A stretch of 64,000 nucleotides of DNA from Edwardsiella ictaluri ATCC 33202 (GCF_000264785.1 NZ_AFJI01000060.1:29466-93465); one strand, 5' to 3'. Shown: positions 37,484-50,042, counted from the stretch's first letter. Numbers and translations are program-made. The notes: generated by a model from the sequence alone, not told the origin.

Positions 37484-38052
37484 GCGCGCTCCTCCGCTTT
37501 ATTACGTACTGCCATCGCCGCCGTCCCCTGGGACGCGGTCTTATTGCTCAGTACATCGCCCGGATGGTGCTCACGGCCAATGTGGAAGGCCACCACCAGA
37601 CCGGCCAGCAGCAACATAGAAACCAGCTCCACCGCCAGCACATAGGGCCCGAACAGGGCAATCCCCACCGCCTTGGCATCTACGGCGCGCCCATCGGTGA
37701 AACCGCCCTGCAGGGTACTAATCGCATACAGCACCACCGCCAGCAGGATCAGCGACAACAGCGCCGGACCGATCCATACGCCGGGCCGCAGCCAGGCCCG
37801 TTCCTGCTCGACCACCGAGTGACCCAGGTTGAGCATCATCACCACGAAGACAAACAGCACCATGATGGCACCGGCGTAGACGATGATCTCCAGCGCCCCG
37901 GCAAAGTAAGCACCGAGGGAGAAGAACACCGCCGCCACCGCCAGCAGAGAGACGATCAGATACAGCAGCGCATGCACCGGATTGGTGTGGGTGATCACGC
38001 GGATCGTCGCCAACACGGCTACCAGCGCCGCAGCGTAAAAGGCAAATTCCAT
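37480..38052 (-). CDS. nuoJ: NADH-quinone oxidoreductase subunit J (NuoJ)
   Basis: Five-helix membrane subunit of complex I near the quinone site. Start at 38052 ([20 protein letters not shown]) gives 190 residues (184 in E. coli). The conserved helix-3 segment [20 protein letters not shown] with its pi-bulge tyrosine region is intact. An upstream extension to 38130 would run into nuoI and is rejected. Confidence 0.96.
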   Translation of the reverse strand: MEFAFYAAALVAVLATIRVITHTNPVHALLYLIVSLLAVAAVFFSLGAYFAGALEIIVYAGAIMVLFVFVVMMLNLGHSVVEQERAWLRPGVWIGPALLSLILLAVVLYAISTLQGGFTDGRAVDAKAVGIALFGPYVLAVELVSMLLLAGLVVAFHIGREHHPGDVLSNKTASQGTAAMAVRNKAEERA

Positions 38053-38062
38053 GCTCGGCTCC

Positions 38063-38605
38063 TTAGGGCAACAGACCTTTGACATCGATCGGTTTGGCTT
38101 CGTTTTCGGCCTCGCCCTTGGCTTTGCCATCGATCGCCATACCGGCCATACGGTAAAAGTTGTAGTCGGGATATTTCCCCGGCCCGGAAATCAGCAGATC
38201 CTCTTTCTCATACACCAGATCCTGACGACGGAACTCCCCCATCTCAAAATCCGGCGTCAACTGCAGGGCCGTGGTCGGACAGGCCTCCTCGCACATGCCG
38301 CAGAAAATACAGCGGGAAAAGTTGATGCGGAAAAACTCCGGATACCAGCGGCCATCCTCCGTCTCTGCCTTCTGCAGCGAGATACAGCCGACCGGACAGG
38401 CCACCGCACACAGGTTGCAGGCTACGCAGCGCTCGGCGCCATCCGGATCGCGCGTCAGTACGATACGGCCGCGGTAGCGTGGCGGCAGATATACCGGCTC
38501 CTCCGGATACATTTTGGTTTCGCGTTTGGCGAAAGCATGCAGGCCTATCATCCACAGGCTGCGTACTTGGGTGCCGAAACCAACCACTAACTCTTTCAAT
38601 GTCAT
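38063..38605 (-). CDS. nuoI: NADH-quinone oxidoreductase subunit I (NuoI)
   Basis: Peripheral-arm subunit carrying clusters N6a and N6b. 180 residues, the E. coli length, from ATG 38605 ([13 protein letters not shown]). Two ferredoxin motifs are visible: [16 protein letters not shown] and [16 protein letters not shown]. The [19 protein letters not shown] lead-in is typical. Ten bases before nuoJ. Confidence 0.97.
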   Translation of the reverse strand: MTLKELVVGFGTQVRSLWMIGLHAFAKRETKMYPEEPVYLPPRYRGRIVLTRDPDGAERCVACNLCAVACPVGCISLQKAETEDGRWYPEFFRINFSRCIFCGMCEEACPTTALQLTPDFEMGEFRRQDLVYEKEDLLISGPGKYPDYNFYRMAGMAIDGKAKGEAENEAKPIDVKGLLP

Positions 38606-38622
38606 GGTTACACTCACCCCTT

Positions 38623-39600
38623 TTACTGAGCGTGATACAAAATGACAGCCGCCGTGACCAACAGGTTGATCAGCGTCAACGGCAGGCAAATACGCCAGCC
38701 GAAGGCCATCACCTGGTCATAGCGGGGACGCGGCAGGGAGGCGCGTACCAGAATAAACATCACCATAAAGAACGCCGTCTTGATGGCAAACCAGATAAAC
38801 GGCGGCAGCCACGGCCCGTGCCAGCCGCCGAAGAACAGGGTGACGATCAGCGCTGAAATGGTGACGATACCGATGTATTCACCGACGAAGAACAGACCGA
38901 ACTTCATCCCGGAGTATTCGATATGGTAGCCGTCGGCCAGCTCCTGTTCGGCCTCCGGCTGGTCGAACGGGTGACGGTGACACACCGCGACACCGGCGAT
39001 GATAAAGGTCAGGAAGCCGAAGAACTGCGGAATGATGTTCCACAGATGGGTCTGCGAATCGACGATCACCTGCATATTGAAGGAACCGGCCTGTGCCACT
39101 ACCCCCATCAGCGAAAGACCCAGGAACACCTCGTAGCTCAGGGTCTGTGCCGAGGCACGCATCGCCCCCAGCAGAGAGTATTTGTTGTTGCTCGACCAGC
39201 CGGCGAACAGCACCGCATACACCGCCAGCCCGGCCATCATCAGGAAAAACAGGATGCCGATGTTAAGGTCGGCCCCCATCCAGCCCGGCGCCACCGGCAC
39301 GATGGCAAACGAGAGCAGCAGCGAGCAGAAGGCGATCATCGGCGCCAGGGTAAAGATCAGGCGATCGGTGAACGGCGGAACCCAGTCCTCCTTGAAGAAC
39401 ATCTTGATCATATCCGCCACCAGCTGCAGCGAACCGCCCCACCCGACCCGACTTGGCCCATAGCGGTTCTGGAACAGCCCCAGCAGACGGCGTTCACCGA
39501 AGCTCATAAAGGCCCCGCAGGTGACCACCACCAGCAGGATCACCACAGCCTTCAGCACGGTGAGAAGGATCTCCACCGTATCCGGCGTTATTACGCTCAT
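38623..39600 (-). CDS. nuoH: NADH-quinone oxidoreductase subunit H (NuoH)
   Basis: Membrane subunit forming the quinone-binding cavity and E-channel of complex I. 325 residues, as in E. coli. Family motifs: [59 protein letters not shown] and [20 protein letters not shown]. Its start overlaps the nuoG stop by four bases. Confidence 0.97.
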   Translation of the reverse strand: MSVITPDTVEILLTVLKAVVILLVVVTCGAFMSFGERRLLGLFQNRYGPSRVGWGGSLQLVADMIKMFFKEDWVPPFTDRLIFTLAPMIAFCSLLLSFAIVPVAPGWMGADLNIGILFFLMMAGLAVYAVLFAGWSSNNKYSLLGAMRASAQTLSYEVFLGLSLMGVVAQAGSFNMQVIVDSQTHLWNIIPQFFGFLTFIIAGVAVCHRHPFDQPEAEQELADGYHIEYSGMKFGLFFVGEYIGIVTISALIVTLFFGGWHGPWLPPFIWFAIKTAFFMVMFILVRASLPRPRYDQVMAFGWRICLPLTLINLLVTAAVILYHAQ

Positions 39601-42332
39601 ACCGCAGCCTCCCGCATGTAATCCACTTTAACGCCATTCAACACCGGCGCGACCCCCGGCATACCCAGCGGCAGACCGACCTGGCCCGGCTGCAGGCGGC
39701 GGCTAATCTGCAGCGGCAGACGCAGCACCTCACCGGCGCAGCTCAGTTCGATCGTCGCCCCCTCCGCTGCCCCCATCCGCGCCGCATCCTCCGGGCAGAC
39801 CCGCACGCAGGCCTGCGGCATGCGGCGCTGGATCACCGGCGCACGCTGGGTCAGCTCGTCGCTGCCGAACAGATGGTAGTAAGGGGCGATCACCCAGCCG
39901 TGCACCTGATACGGCGCCGGGACCTGGGTGAAATAGGGTAATCCGCCGTCACCGGCCGCGATCAGGCGCACGCCCGGATCGCCGAAACGCAGATGGCTGC
40001 CGACCTCATCCTGGAACTTGTTCCAGGCCTGTGGCGAGTTCCAGCCCGGCGCCCAGGCAAAGGCAAACTCCTGACGCTCGGCCTGCGGCGCACTGTAGCC
40101 CTCCATCGAGAAGGCAAAGGCGGTGTCCTTATCCTGCGGCTGGCGCGGCTCGTGGACGCTGATATTGGCCAGCATCGAGGTGCGCCCGCTGTAGCGCAGC
40201 GGCTCACGAGCCAGCTTCTGCCCGCGTACCCGGAAGGCGGCGTTTGGCGCCGCGTCGACCATCCCGGCAAACTGCGGACAGTTCTGCACGCAATCGGCGA
40301 TCACCTGATCGAGCTGAGTCCAGTCCGGCGCCTGTTGCCCGGCGCTGACCCGCAGCGCATGCAGCCAGCGCCAGCCCTCCAACACAATGGTCGGGGCTTT
40401 CTTCTGCGGATCGTCATAAAACGCCGGTTCAAACACCTGGAAGAAACGCTGGGCACGCCCTTCCTGATTAACCAGGGTGCCATCGCTTTCGGCAAAACTG
40501 GCGGCGGAGAGCACCAGATCGGCGCGATCCATGATGGCTGTGCGCTGATGATCGATGACGATCAGACCGTTGGCCTTGGCCAGTACCGCATCGACGCGCG
40601 CCGACGGCGCATGACGGTACAGGTCGTTCTCCAGCACGATCGCGGTATCGGCATAGCCCTGCTCCAGCTGCACCAGCGCGTTATCCAGCGAGGAGGCATC
40701 CATCATCGCCAGCCCCATGCTGTTGGCTTCTGCCGGAACAAAGGTGATGCCGACCTCCAGCGCACGCTGCTTCAGCGCGCGTGCCACGTTGGCCGCCGCC
40801 TCGATCATCGGGGTATAGCCCGCCCCGCTGCCGGTCACGATCAGGGGTTTGCGCGCACCGGCCAGCGCCTGGGCGATAATATCGGCCTGACGGCGCACCT
40901 CATCCGACAGCCCCTCCACCGCCGGCGCGTTTTCATCCAGCGCATGCGCCACGGCAAAGCCTAAGCGCGCCTGATCAGCCACCGGCGCGCAGTAATTCAG
41001 GGCGGCGATGTCATCCAGGCGAGTTTCATCAATACTGGTGATAAACAGCGGGTATTTGGCGTGCTGGCCGATGTTCTGCACCGCGGCGATCTGCCAGTCG
41101 GCCACCCGCTGGGCAGCGGCCATGGCCTGCGCCTTGCCCTTCACCGCCTGACGCAGGGCCAGCGCGATGCGCGCTGCCGTCTGGGTCACATCCTCACCGA
41201 GGATCAGCACCGCATCGTACTGCTCCATCTCGCGCAGGGACGGCGTGTAAATACCACCGTCGCGCAGCACCGATAACATCAGATTCAGGCGCTTCAGCTC
41301 GCCCACGTCGATGCCGCTGTAGAAGTTCTCCGCCCCCACCAGCTCACGCAGGGCGAAGTTGCTCTCGACGCTGGCGCGCGGTGAACCGATGCCGATCACC
41401 TTGCTGGCGCGGCGCAGAATATCGGCCCCGCCCTGCAGCGCCTGCTCAGCGTTGAGATCGATCCAGTCCGTCCCGCGACGCTGCTGCGGTCGGCGCGGAC
41501 GATCCTTGAGGTTGACATAGCCGTAGCCGAAGCGGCCGCGATCGCACAGGAAGTAGTGGTTCACGGTGCCGTTGAAGCGGTTCTCGATACGGCGCAGCTC
41601 GCCGTAACGCTCGCCGGGGCTGGTGTTACAACCGACGCTGCACTGCTGGCAGACGCTGGGGGCAAACTGCATATCCCACTTGCGATTGTAGCGCTCAGAG
41701 TGGGTCTTGTCGGTGAACACCCCGGTCGGACAGATCTCCACCAGGTTGCCGGAAAACTCACTCTCCAGCGTGCCGCTCTGCGGGCGGCCAAAGTAGACGT
41801 TATCGTGGGCGCCGTAGACGCCGAAGTCGGTGCCGTCGGCATAATCCTTGTAATAGCGCACGCAGCGGTAGCAGGCGATGCAGCGGTTCATCTCGTGGGA
41901 GATAAAGGGGCCCAGCGCCTGGTTTTCATGGGTACGCTTGGTAAAGCGGTAGCGGCGCAGGCGGTGGCCGGTCATCACGGTCATATCCTGCAGGTGACAG
42001 TTGCCGCCCTCCTCACACACCGGGCAGTCGTGCGGGTGGTTGGTCATCAAAAACTCCACCACGCTCTCACGAAACCGCTTGGCCTCTTCATCATCGATGG
42101 AGATATAGGTGCCATCGGCGGCCGGCGTCATACAGGACATCACCAGTCGCCCGCGGGTATCCTCCGCGTTCTGGTACTGCTTGACCGCACACTGGCGGCA
42201 GGCGCCGACGCTGCCCAGCGCCGGATGCCAGCAAAAGTAGGGTATGTCGAGCCCCAGGGAAAGACAGGCCTGCAGCAGGTTATCCGCCCCGTCGACGTCA
42301 TACTCTTTGCCGTCTACATGTATTGTTGCCAT
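39597..42332 (-). CDS. nuoG: NADH-quinone oxidoreductase subunit G (NuoG)
   Basis: Largest peripheral subunit of complex I, with one [2Fe-2S] and several [4Fe-4S] clusters. 911 residues from ATG 42332 ([14 protein letters not shown]); E. coli has 908. N1b ligands in [20 protein letters not shown], the N5 His/Cys set in [19 protein letters not shown]4 in [11 protein letters not shown], and N7-type Cys in [15 protein letters not shown]. The rest is a molybdopterin-oxidoreductase-like fold without cofactor. The start is chosen because GGAAGC lies 8 bases upstream; a second ATG at 42338 lies too near that site. 60 bases downstream of nuoF. Confidence 0.97.
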   Translation of the reverse strand: MATIHVDGKEYDVDGADNLLQACLSLGLDIPYFCWHPALGSVGACRQCAVKQYQNAEDTRGRLVMSCMTPAADGTYISIDDEEAKRFRESVVEFLMTNHPHDCPVCEEGGNCHLQDMTVMTGHRLRRYRFTKRTHENQALGPFISHEMNRCIACYRCVRYYKDYADGTDFGVYGAHDNVYFGRPQSGTLESEFSGNLVEICPTGVFTDKTHSERYNRKWDMQFAPSVCQQCSVGCNTSPGERYGELRRIENRFNGTVNHYFLCDRGRFGYGYVNLKDRPRRPQQRRGTDWIDLNAEQALQGGADILRRASKVIGIGSPRASVESNFALRELVGAENFYSGIDVGELKRLNLMLSVLRDGGIYTPSLREMEQYDAVLILGEDVTQTAARIALALRQAVKGKAQAMAAAQRVADWQIAAVQNIGQHAKYPLFITSIDETRLDDIAALNYCAPVADQARLGFAVAHALDENAPAVEGLSDEVRRQADIIAQALAGARKPLIVTGSGAGYTPMIEAAANVARALKQRALEVGITFVPAEANSMGLAMMDASSLDNALVQLEQGYADTAIVLENDLYRHAPSARVDAVLAKANGLIVIDHQRTAIMDRADLVLSAASFAESDGTLVNQEGRAQRFFQVFEPAFYDDPQKKAPTIVLEGWRWLHALRVSAGQQAPDWTQLDQVIADCVQNCPQFAGMVDAAPNAAFRVRGQKLAREPLRYSGRTSMLANISVHEPRQPQDKDTAFAFSMEGYSAPQAERQEFAFAWAPGWNSPQAWNKFQDEVGSHLRFGDPGVRLIAAGDGGLPYFTQVPAPYQVHGWVIAPYYHLFGSDELTQRAPVIQRRMPQACVRVCPEDAARMGAAEGATIELSCAGEVLRLPLQISRRLQPGQVGLPLGMPGVAPVLNGVKVDYMREAAV

Positions 42333-42392
42333 TGACATGCTTCCAAAATAAGAAAACCGTATCCCCCCGCCGTCAACGGCGAAGGAATTCAA

Positions 42393-43739
42393 TTACCAGC
42401 GTGATTTCAGTAAATTGGGCTGAATTCCGCGGATGGGGCTAACGTTGCCGACCGTCTCCCGGGCAATACCTGCCTCGAACTCTCCGCGGAAGTATTTAAT
42501 CGCGCTCTGCAGCGGCTCCACCGCCCCGGGGGCGTGGGCGCAGAAGGTATGACCCGGCGCCAGCAGGCGGCACAGCTGCTCAAGGGTTTCGATATCCCCC
42601 GGCTGCCCCTCGCCGCGCTCCAGCGCACGCAGGATCTTCAGCCCCCACGGCAAACCGTCGCGGCACGGCGTACACCAGCCGCAGGACTCACGGGCGAAGA
42701 AACTCTCCAAATTGCACAGCAGCGAGACCATGTTGATCTCATGGTCGACCGCCATCGCCAGCGCAGTGCCCAGACGGCTGCCCGCCTTGCCGATGCTGGC
42801 GAAGTCCATCGGCAGATCCAGGTGCGCCTCGGTCAGAAAATCGGTACCCGCCCCGCCCGGTTGCCACGCCTTCAGCTTCAGCCCATCGCGCATCCCCCCG
42901 GCGTAGTCCTCCAGGATTTCGCGCGCTGTCGTGCCAAAGGGCAGCTCCCACAGACCGGGATTTTTCACCCGACCGGAGAAGCCCATCAACTTGGTGCCGG
43001 CATCCTGACTCTTTCCGGCAGACAATCCCTGATACCAGGCGACACCGTGCTCGATGATCGCCGGCACGTTGCACAGCGTCTCCACGTTATTCACACAGGT
43101 CGGCTTGCCCCAGACACCGGCGCTGGCCGGGAACGGCGGCTTGGCGCGCGGGTTGGCGCGGCGCCCCTCCAGCGAGTTGATCAGCGCCGTCTCTTCGCCG
43201 CAGATGTAACGCCCGGCGCCAGTATGCACGAACAGATCGAAGTCGAAACCACTGCCAAAAATATTCTTACCCAGCAGCCCCGCCGCGCGGGCCTCGTCGA
43301 TCGCCCGGCGCAGATTCTCCGCCGCCCTCACATACTCGCCGCGCAGGAAGATATAACCGCGGTAAGCCTTCAGCGCATAGGCGCCGATCAGCATCCCCTC
43401 CACCAGCAGGTGCGGCAGCTGCTCCATCAGCAGGCGGTCTTTATAGGTGCCCGGCTCCATCTCATCCGCGTTACACAGCAGGTAGCGGACGTTCATGCTT
43501 TCGTCCTTGGGCATCAGACTCCACTTCAGCCCGGTGGAAAAGCCAGCCCCGCCTCGCCCTTTAAGCCCGGCGTCCTTGACCAGCGTCACCACCTCATCCT
43601 GCGCCATCCCCTTCAGGGCACGCTCTGCGGCGTGGTAGCCGTTCTTGGCGCGATACTCCTCCAGCCATACTGGCTGTTGGTCATCGCGCAGGCGCCAGGT
43701 CAGCGGGTGAGATTCTACGGTACGAATAATCTCTCTCAT
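42393..43739 (-). CDS. nuoF: NADH-quinone oxidoreductase subunit F (NuoF)
   Basis: NADH-oxidising flavoprotein of complex I. 448 residues (445 in E. coli). FMN/NADH-binding glycine loop [24 protein letters not shown] site [20 protein letters not shown] and the N3 cluster motif [12 protein letters not shown] with a fourth Cys in [15 protein letters not shown] are present. Overlaps nuoE by four bases. Confidence 0.97.
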   Translation of the reverse strand: MREIIRTVESHPLTWRLRDDQQPVWLEEYRAKNGYHAAERALKGMAQDEVVTLVKDAGLKGRGGAGFSTGLKWSLMPKDESMNVRYLLCNADEMEPGTYKDRLLMEQLPHLLVEGMLIGAYALKAYRGYIFLRGEYVRAAENLRRAIDEARAAGLLGKNIFGSGFDFDLFVHTGAGRYICGEETALINSLEGRRANPRAKPPFPASAGVWGKPTCVNNVETLCNVPAIIEHGVAWYQGLSAGKSQDAGTKLMGFSGRVKNPGLWELPFGTTAREILEDYAGGMRDGLKLKAWQPGGAGTDFLTEAHLDLPMDFASIGKAGSRLGTALAMAVDHEINMVSLLCNLESFFARESCGWCTPCRDGLPWGLKILRALERGEGQPGDIETLEQLCRLLAPGHTFCAHAPGAVEPLQSAIKYFRGEFEAGIARETVGNVSPIRGIQPNLLKSRW

Positions 43740-44236
43740 TTGTAGCGCTCCAGCAGTTCGATGGCCCGCTCCGGCGTCAGATGATCGTGCAGATCGTCAT
43801 CGATCATCATGTTCGGCCCCTTGTCGCAGTTGCCAAGACAGCAGGTCGGCAGCAGGGTAAAACGGCCATCAAAGGTGGTTTCGCCCGGCTGGATGTCCAG
43901 CGTCTGCTCCAATGCTGCCTTGATCCCCTGGTAGCCGGTGATATGACATACCACGCTGTCGCAATAGCGCACGATGTGACGCCCGACCGGCTGGCGGAAG
44001 ATCTGGCTGTAAAACGTCGCCACCCCTTCGACATCGGCGGCCGGGATCCCCAGCACACCGGCGATGGCGTCGATGGCCGGATCCGGTACCCACCCGTGCT
44101 CTTTCTGCACGATCTTCAGCGCCTCGATCGAGGCGGCACGCGGATCTTCGTAGTGTTGGATCTCATGCTCAATCTCAGCACGCGCGCTGTCGCTGAGTAC
44201 AAAAACCGAATCCTTATCCAATACGTTTTCTGTCAT
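43736..44236 (-). CDS. nuoE: NADH-quinone oxidoreductase subunit E (NuoE)
   Basis: Thioredoxin-like [2Fe-2S] (N1a) subunit of complex I. 166 residues, as in E. coli. Cluster ligands in [12 protein letters not shown] and [22 protein letters not shown] lies two bases after the nuoCD stop. Confidence 0.97.
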   Translation of the reverse strand: MTENVLDKDSVFVLSDSARAEIEHEIQHYEDPRAASIEALKIVQKEHGWVPDPAIDAIAGVLGIPAADVEGVATFYSQIFRQPVGRHIVRYCDSVVCHITGYQGIKAALEQTLDIQPGETTFDGRFTLLPTCCLGNCDKGPNMMIDDDLHDHLTPERAIELLERYK

Positions 44237-44238
44237 GG

Positions 44239-46035
44239 TTAGCGGTCCACATCTGACATAACAAAATCAATACTGCCGAGGTACACGATCAAGTCGGACA
44301 CCAGACAGCCACGGATCACCGACGGGATCTGCTGCAGGTGTGCATAGCTCGGTGTACGGATACGCGTGCGATAGCTCATGGTGCCGCCGTCGCTGGTCAG
44401 GTAGTAACTGTTAATGCCCTTGGTCGCCTCCACCATCTGGAACGACTCGTTAGCCGGCATCACCGGCCCCCAGGAGACCTGCAGGAAGTGGTTGATCAGG
44501 GTATCGATATGCTGCAGCGTGCGCTCTTTCGGCGGCGGCGTGGTCAGCGGGTGATCCGCCTTGAACGGCCCCTCCGGCATGTTCTTCAGGCACTGCTGCA
44601 GAATACGCAGGCTCTGGCGGATCTCCTCCACCTTCAGCATCACGCGGTCATAGCAGTCGCCGTTGCTGGCGGTCGGCACCTCAAACTCAAAGTTTTCATA
44701 GCCGGAGTACGGCCGCCACTTGCGCACGTCGAAGGCGATACCGGTCGCGCGCAGACCGGCGCCGGTGGTGCCCCAGGCCAGCGCATCCTTGGCGCCATAG
44801 GCGGCCACGCCGATGGAACGCCCTTTCAGAATGGAGTTGTGCAGCGCCGCCTTGACATAGGAGTCCAGACGCTTGGGCATCCACTCAAGGAACTCGCGCA
44901 GCAGGCGATCCCAGCCTTTGGGCAGGTCGTGTGCCACGCCACCGATGCGGAACCACGCCGGGTGCATACGGAAACCGGTGACCGCTTCGACGATGTCATA
45001 GATCTTCTGACGATCGGTAAAGGCGAAGAACACCGGCGTCATAGCGCCGACGTCCTGAATAAAGGTGGAGATATACAGCAGATGGCTGTTGATGCGAAAC
45101 AGCTCGGAGAGCATCACGCGGATCACCTTCACCCGTTCCGGCACCTCGATCCCGGCCAATTTCTCCACCGCCAGCACGTAGGGCATCTCATTGACGCAGC
45201 CGCCCAGGTATTCGATGCGATCGGTATAGGGAATGTAGCTATGCCAAGACTGGCGCTCGCCCATCTTCTCGGCACCGCGGTGGTGATAGCCGATGTCCGG
45301 CACACAGTCGACGATATCCTCACCATCCAGCTGCAGCACGATGCGGAAGGCGCCGTGGGATGAAGGATGATTCGGCCCCAGGTTAAGGAACATGAAGTCT
45401 TCGTTGGCGGTACCGCGCTGCATCCCCCACTCTTCCGGACGGAACTTGAGCGACTCCATCTCCAGATCCTGCTTCTGCCTGGTCAGCTCGAAGGGATCGA
45501 ATTCGGTGGCACGCGCCGGGTAATCCTTGCGCAGCGGGTGCCCTTGCCAGGTGCGCGGCATCAGCAGGCGCGTCAGATGAGGGTGACCGTCGAAGGTGAT
45601 GCCGAACAGGTCGAAGGTTTCCCGCTCATACCAATTGGCGTTGGGGAACAGACGGGTCACCGTCGGCAGGTGCAGATCCTGTTCGGCCAGGGCCACCTTG
45701 AGCATAATATCGCGATTGCGATCGATGGAGATCAGGTGGTAGAACACGGAAAAATCCGCCGCCGGCAGTCCCTGACGATGGGTACGCAGACGCTCGTCCA
45801 TACCGTGCAGGTCAAATAGCATCACGTAGGGCTTGGGCAGCTGTCTCAGGAACGCCATCACCTCAAGCAGCTGCTCGCGCTTGACCCACACCACCGGCAT
45901 TCCGGTGCGGGTCGGCTGGACGCTGAATGCCTCCGGGCCAAAGCGGTTACGCAATTCCCCGATAACCGGATCGTCCAGATGGTCGTGGGTCTGCCACGCC
46001 GACATCTCGCGATCGTGCGTCGTCGAATCTGTCAT
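44239..46035 (-). CDS. nuoC: NADH-quinone oxidoreductase fused subunit C/D (NuoCD)
   Basis: Fused 30 kDa and 49 kDa subunits, a hallmark of enterobacterial complex I. 598 residues. The NuoC part (to ~residue 190) has [20 protein letters not shown] and [20 protein letters not shown]. The NuoD part has [20 protein letters not shown], the quinone-site His/Tyr region [20 protein letters not shown] and [20 protein letters not shown], and ends [12 protein letters not shown]. 99 bases downstream of nuoB. Confidence 0.97.
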   Translation of the reverse strand: MTDSTTHDREMSAWQTHDHLDDPVIGELRNRFGPEAFSVQPTRTGMPVVWVKREQLLEVMAFLRQLPKPYVMLFDLHGMDERLRTHRQGLPAADFSVFYHLISIDRNRDIMLKVALAEQDLHLPTVTRLFPNANWYERETFDLFGITFDGHPHLTRLLMPRTWQGHPLRKDYPARATEFDPFELTRQKQDLEMESLKFRPEEWGMQRGTANEDFMFLNLGPNHPSSHGAFRIVLQLDGEDIVDCVPDIGYHHRGAEKMGERQSWHSYIPYTDRIEYLGGCVNEMPYVLAVEKLAGIEVPERVKVIRVMLSELFRINSHLLYISTFIQDVGAMTPVFFAFTDRQKIYDIVEAVTGFRMHPAWFRIGGVAHDLPKGWDRLLREFLEWMPKRLDSYVKAALHNSILKGRSIGVAAYGAKDALAWGTTGAGLRATGIAFDVRKWRPYSGYENFEFEVPTASNGDCYDRVMLKVEEIRQSLRILQQCLKNMPEGPFKADHPLTTPPPKERTLQHIDTLINHFLQVSWGPVMPANESFQMVEATKGINSYYLTSDGGTMSYRTRIRTPSYAHLQQIPSVIRGCLVSDLIVYLGSIDFVMSDVDR

Positions 46036-46134
46036 AATTTTTTATCACCACGCATTGAATGACACTTGCCGCCGCATCGCGGGGCAAAACGGGCTAAATT
46101 CCAACGACGGGCCCGACGGCCCGCCGCGCGGCGC

Positions 46135-46809
46135 TTAAATCTCGTCGGGCGTACGCAGGTTGGTCACCGCGATGCGCTCCGCGCGCTTACGCTCACGCTC
46201 CGACTGCATATTGGCGCGGTAAACGCCCTGGTCGCCGACTACCCAGGAGAGCGGGCGACGCTCCTGACCAATCGACTCCTGCAGCAGCATCAGCGCCTGC
46301 ATGTACGCCTCCGGGCGCGGCGGACAGCCGGGGATATACACATCCACCGGAATAAACTTGTCCACCCCCTGAACCACGGAGTATATATCGTACATACCGC
46401 CGGAGTTGGCGCAGGCGCCCATGGAGATCACCCATTTCGGCTCCAGCATCTGTTCATACAGACGCTGGATGACCGGTGCCATCTTGGTAAAGCAGGTGCC
46501 GGCGACCACCATAAAATCCGCCTGTCGCGGTGAGGCGCGCAACACTTCCGCACCAAAGCGCGCCACGTCATGCACCGCCGTAAACGACGTCACCATTTCC
46601 ACATAGCAGCAGGAGAGACCGAAGTTATAGGGCCACAGCGAGTTCTTGCGTCCCCAGTTGACCATATCGTGCAGGGCGTGATCGAGCTTACCCATGTAGA
46701 CGCTGCGGTGAACGTGCTGCTCCAGAGGATCGCTCACCACCTCCTGTTTCTGCAGGGGGTAACGGTCGTTATCACCGTCAGGATCGATGCGCGTCAGCGT
46801 GTAATCCAT
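46135..46809 (-). CDS. nuoB: NADH-quinone oxidoreductase subunit B (NuoB)
   Basis: Carries the terminal cluster N2 of complex I. 224 residues (220 in E. coli). Cys ligands in [12 protein letters not shown] (tandem Cys), [20 protein letters not shown] and [40 protein letters not shown] is also conserved. 63 bases downstream of nuoA. Confidence 0.97.
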   Translation of the reverse strand: MDYTLTRIDPDGDNDRYPLQKQEVVSDPLEQHVHRSVYMGKLDHALHDMVNWGRKNSLWPYNFGLSCCYVEMVTSFTAVHDVARFGAEVLRASPRQADFMVVAGTCFTKMAPVIQRLYEQMLEPKWVISMGACANSGGMYDIYSVVQGVDKFIPVDVYIPGCPPRPEAYMQALMLLQESIGQERRPLSWVVGDQGVYRANMQSERERKRAERIAVTNLRTPDEI

Positions 46810-46872
46810 CTTTGTTGCCTCATATCTTAATAAAGCGGGTAATTCCTGGCGTCACGGGCCACCATCCGTCGG

Positions 46873-47331
46873 CTACTGCGGGCGTTTGTCGGTCATGACG
46901 ATGGGGCTTTCGTGGGTAATGCGGCGCTTGGATCGCGCAGGCGTCCACTCCAGGGCGCCAATGCGCACCAGATAAAATAAGCCGGCCAGCAGAATCAGAA
47001 TAAACAGCGTGGCCTCGGCAAACCCCAACCAGCCGTTTTCACGTACCGAAACCGACCAGGCGTAAAGATAGAGCGCCTCCACGTCGAAAATAACGAAGAA
47101 CATGGCGACCAGATAAAATTTGGCGGAGAGGCGCAGGCGGGCCGAGCCAACCGAGTCGATACCGGATTCATAGGGAATATTTTTGGTGCGGGCACGGGCC
47201 TTGCCCCCCAGGGCATAGGCCCCAAGCAACATGAACCCACACAGTCCGAGAGCGACGAGAACAAAAACGGCGAATGCCCAGTGCTGGGCGATAACTTCAG
47301 TGGCTGTTGACATACTCTTATGCTTACTCAT
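46873..47331 (-). CDS. nuoA: NADH-quinone oxidoreductase subunit A (NuoA)
   Basis: Three-helix membrane subunit at the junction of the two arms. 152 residues from ATG 47331; a second in-frame ATG at 47313 ([14 protein letters not shown]) would give 146, close to the 147 of E. coli. Neither has a strong ribosome site, so the start is open. Conserved loop [20 protein letters not shown] and [20 protein letters not shown] are intact. First gene of nuoA-N. Confidence 0.95.
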   Translation of the reverse strand: MSKHKSMSTATEVIAQHWAFAVFVLVALGLCGFMLLGAYALGGKARARTKNIPYESGIDSVGSARLRLSAKFYLVAMFFVIFDVEALYLYAWSVSVRENGWLGFAEATLFILILLAGLFYLVRIGALEWTPARSKRRITHESPIVMTDKRPQ

Positions 47332-47821
47332 TTAACGCGGTATTGCCCGCAGCCGAATCGCTCCAGCAGACAATTACCACAGCGCCCAAGGGAAGGAAAT
47401 CATCACAGGAACTACTGTTGATAGGCATATGCGCGCGCATACAGCGTAACCCCGTGTGTTTTACCCCCACAGATAACCTTTTGTCAACATTAGCAAAAGG
47501 AAATACAACATTCGATTACATTAATGCAACGAACACCCCTCGTTATCCAACACCGCCACGTAGACAACCGACATAAGTCCCCAAATAAACGTGGCTGGAA
47601 TGTAAAAAAACGTGAACTTTTGGTTTCTACTATATCATTTATTGACGCAATTCCTGTTCTCAGGATGAGGTATCTGCGACATTTTTATGATCTAGCGCAC
47701 ATTTAATCGTAGGATGATATTAGTAAAAAGCATAACTTATAGAAATGAAATGGAATACAGGCCAGACAGTGAACGGCTGGTATTAAGAATGATTTTTATT
47801 TATATCAAGGCGAGCAATAAG
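47332..47821 (-). promoter_or_regulatory. nuo operon upstream region
   Basis: About 490 bases between nuoA and the lrhA terminator, AT-rich and without a convincing gene; a 60-codon open frame at 47524-47706 has no ribosome site or family features. In E. coli the nuo promoter region is of similar size and binds ArcA, NarL, Fis and IHF. I cannot place individual sites here with confidence. Confidence 0.5.
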
Positions 47822-47848
47822 CGAAAAGGAACCGGCGCCAGACGCCGG
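47822..47848 (-). terminator. Probable terminator after lrhA
   Basis: Minus-strand hairpin CCGGCG/CGCCGG (47848-47832) with a five-base loop followed by a T-rich tract (TTCCTTTTCG), 85 bases after the lrhA stop. Confidence 0.55.
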
Positions 47849-47932
47849 GATGATTAATGTAAATTAATTCTTTAATAAAATGATATATCGTTAGATTAAT
47901 TGATATTCACAGTGATTTATCATTTTTCTTTA

Positions 47933-48838
47933 TCAATCTTTGTCTGTCTCTCTCGAGGTGGTGACGCCCCCTTCATCTCCCTCGCGCAGCGCATCAAACA
48001 ACGTCACTGCCAGCGGATTACGACACTGTGGCGCCAGACAGAGGTTATACTCGGTATCCGCCAGACGCGGCAGACCACCCGCCTCGCCCAGTACCCGCAG
48101 TGATGAGCTCATCATCTCGATCGGGCGGGCCGAGATCCCCAGCCCTGCCTTCAGCGCCGCCCGCAGGGCCGGCAACGTCGATGCGACATAGGCCAGACGC
48201 CAGGGCAAACCGGCAGCATCCAGCGCCGTAGTTGCCAGACTGCGGAAAGTGCTCGGCTCATCCAGCACCACCAGTTCTATCGGTATGCCGGGCGTAAAGT
48301 CATAGTCGGTGGCGCAAAACCACACCGTCGGAGATCGGCGCAGCAGAGTACTGGACAAAGACGGCTCACACCCCATTGAAACAGCCAGATCAACCTCATT
48401 ATCCAACAGCATCAGCTGAATATCGGCGTTGCGCTGCATACGTACATCAATTGCCAGCTTGGGGTATAGCGCGGTAAAGCGGCCCAGCAGCTGCGGCAGG
48501 ATACTGTCGGCGCTGTCGTCGGTCGCCCCCACCACCAGCCTCCCCTGCAGGTGATCGTTGATCAGGGAGTGGCAGGCCTCGTCATTAAAACGCAGGATTT
48601 TGCGGGCATAGTTTAACAACTGCACGCCGTGATCCGTCAGATACTTATTGCGTCCTTTGCGGGCAAACAGCTCTTTTCCCACCAGCAGCTCCAGGCGCTG
48701 CATTTGTTGACTCACGGCAGACTGTGTGCGTTGCACCCGTGTGGCAGCAGCGGCAAACGTCTTCACATCGGCCACTGCAACAAAGGTGCGCAATAAATCC
48801 AAATCCAGATTGATGGGGGGACGTGGTCCGTGGCTCAT
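47933..48838 (-). CDS. lrhA: LysR-type regulator LrhA
   Basis: LysR-family transcription factor; in E. coli LrhA represses flhDC, type 1 fimbriae and rpoS translation. 301 residues (312 in E. coli). Winged helix-turn-helix at the N terminus: [20 protein letters not shown] and [20 protein letters not shown]; ligand-binding domain from ~residue 95 ([20 protein letters not shown]). As in E. coli it lies upstream of the nuo operon on the same strand. In E. coli alaA is its neighbour on the other side; here four extra genes intervene. Confidence 0.94.
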   Translation of the reverse strand: MSHGPRPPINLDLDLLRTFVAVADVKTFAAAATRVQRTQSAVSQQMQRLELLVGKELFARKGRNKYLTDHGVQLLNYARKILRFNDEACHSLINDHLQGRLVVGATDDSADSILPQLLGRFTALYPKLAIDVRMQRNADIQLMLLDNEVDLAVSMGCEPSLSSTLLRRSPTVWFCATDYDFTPGIPIELVVLDEPSTFRSLATTALDAAGLPWRLAYVASTLPALRAALKAGLGISARPIEMMSSSLRVLGEAGGLPRLADTEYNLCLAPQCRNPLAVTLFDALREGDEGGVTTSRETDKD

Positions 48839-49224
48839 ATATTTTCTCGTTATTAATCAAAAACAGTTTACCTTGGTGTTCACAACATAAGATAATCTTT
48901 AAGCACCTGCTTCATCAGACATACAGCCATGAATAAATCAGACTAAAGAAACACTGGAAAACCGATAAAGATCACGTTACGTTATCAATAATTATGGCTG
49001 AAAATGGCAAATAAAACATAGGGACTAGCAAAGACTTTTTTGCTGCACAATACTACAACCCAGGATAGATCACCCCCCGCAAATAAATAACAACTATTTG
49101 ATAAAATTAAATTTATTAAAAACAAAAACCATAAATCAAAACTTTCGCCAATAACTAATAGTTAAGCTTGGCTTATATAAATGATTCCCTCCGCGTTTTA
49201 ATCTTCGACAAAGATTAATTTAAA
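48839..49224. other. AT-rich region upstream of lrhA
   Basis: 386 bases, strongly AT-rich, no gene. It probably holds the lrhA promoter, which in E. coli is long and controlled by LrhA itself and RcsB. A perfect 18-base palindrome (GATTAATTT/AAATTAATC) at 49213-49230 overlaps the end of the next gene. Confidence 0.5.
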
Positions 49225-49899
49225 TTAATCATTTTGAGCAGATTTATGCTTAATCGCGTAAATCATAATGCTTATTACGAATAATACCAATAATCCACTG
49301 AGCATCATTTGGATACCACCGCTCAGCATCGCACCGACATAGGAATAGATCAGCGTTGCCGGCAATTGTCCCAGCGCCGTCGCGACTAAAAACTCCATCA
49401 GTCCCATCGAGGTCAACCCGGCGGCATAGCTCACCGCGTCAAACGAGACAAAGGGCAACAGCCGGCAGACCAGCACGGTATAGCGACCATAACGGGAAAA
49501 GAAGCCGTCGCAGCGCTGTAGCGTACCGGATGAAACCCAGCGCGCCAACGTATCCCGCCCCAGCATGCGCGCCAGACAAAAGCAAAGGGCCGCCGCCACC
49601 GTAGCACTGAACCAGGATAGCAATGCCCCCTGCCACCAGCCAAACAGCGCTGCATTAGCAAAGGTGATGACAAACGCGGGCAGCGGCGCCACCAGCGCCT
49701 GAAAAATCATCAGAAAAAAGGAGGCCAGCATCGCCCAGGGACCGAATGACCGCAGGTAAGCCAACAGCGCAGCAAGGTCCAGAGAGGCGAGCAGACGCCC
49801 GATCCGCATAGCCTCGTGACGCGCCTCTGGCCAACACAGCACCAGTAGTGCCACCGCCGCAGCGCTCCCCACAACCCCATACTTCACATGACTGGACAC
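49225..49899 (-). CDS. TVP38/TMEM64 (DedA-related) membrane protein, YdjX/YdjZ-like
   Basis: 224 residues from GTG 49899, with GAGGG 7 bases upstream; the open frame runs to 50052 but that would overlap the divergent ynjE. Five to six hydrophobic segments. The SNARE-associated/VTT signature is clear: FQALVAPLPAFVITFANAAL, FGWWQGALLSWFSATVAAAL, CRLLPFVSFDAVSYAAGLTS and LGQLPATLIYSYVGAML. In E. coli YdjX and YdjZ belong to the ydjXYZ-ynjABCDEF cluster, and here the neighbours ynjE, ynjF and ynjA belong to the same cluster. Function unknown; the family is linked to membrane lipid scrambling and, in some bacteria, to selenite resistance. Confidence 0.82.
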   Translation of the reverse strand: MSSHVKYGVVGSAAAVALLVLCWPEARHEAMRIGRLLASLDLAALLAYLRSFGPWAMLASFFLMIFQALVAPLPAFVITFANAALFGWWQGALLSWFSATVAAALCFCLARMLGRDTLARWVSSGTLQRCDGFFSRYGRYTVLVCRLLPFVSFDAVSYAAGLTSMGLMEFLVATALGQLPATLIYSYVGAMLSGGIQMMLSGLLVLFVISIMIYAIKHKSAQND

Positions 49900-50042
49900 G
49901 GCATCGCCCTCTGCATAAAACGAATAAGAGTACGCATAAGCGCCGACATCCCCTTTGATGGGCGACAACGATTGTGCGTTCAGGCCTGGATTGGTGTAGC
50001 ATCGCCCACTCCCACGTGCTTTTGTATGATGGATAAGGGTAT

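Noticed and set aside
47524..47706. 60-codon plus-strand frame upstream of nuoA
   Set aside because: No ribosome site or hydrophobic/domain pattern, and it lies in the AT-rich nuo control region.
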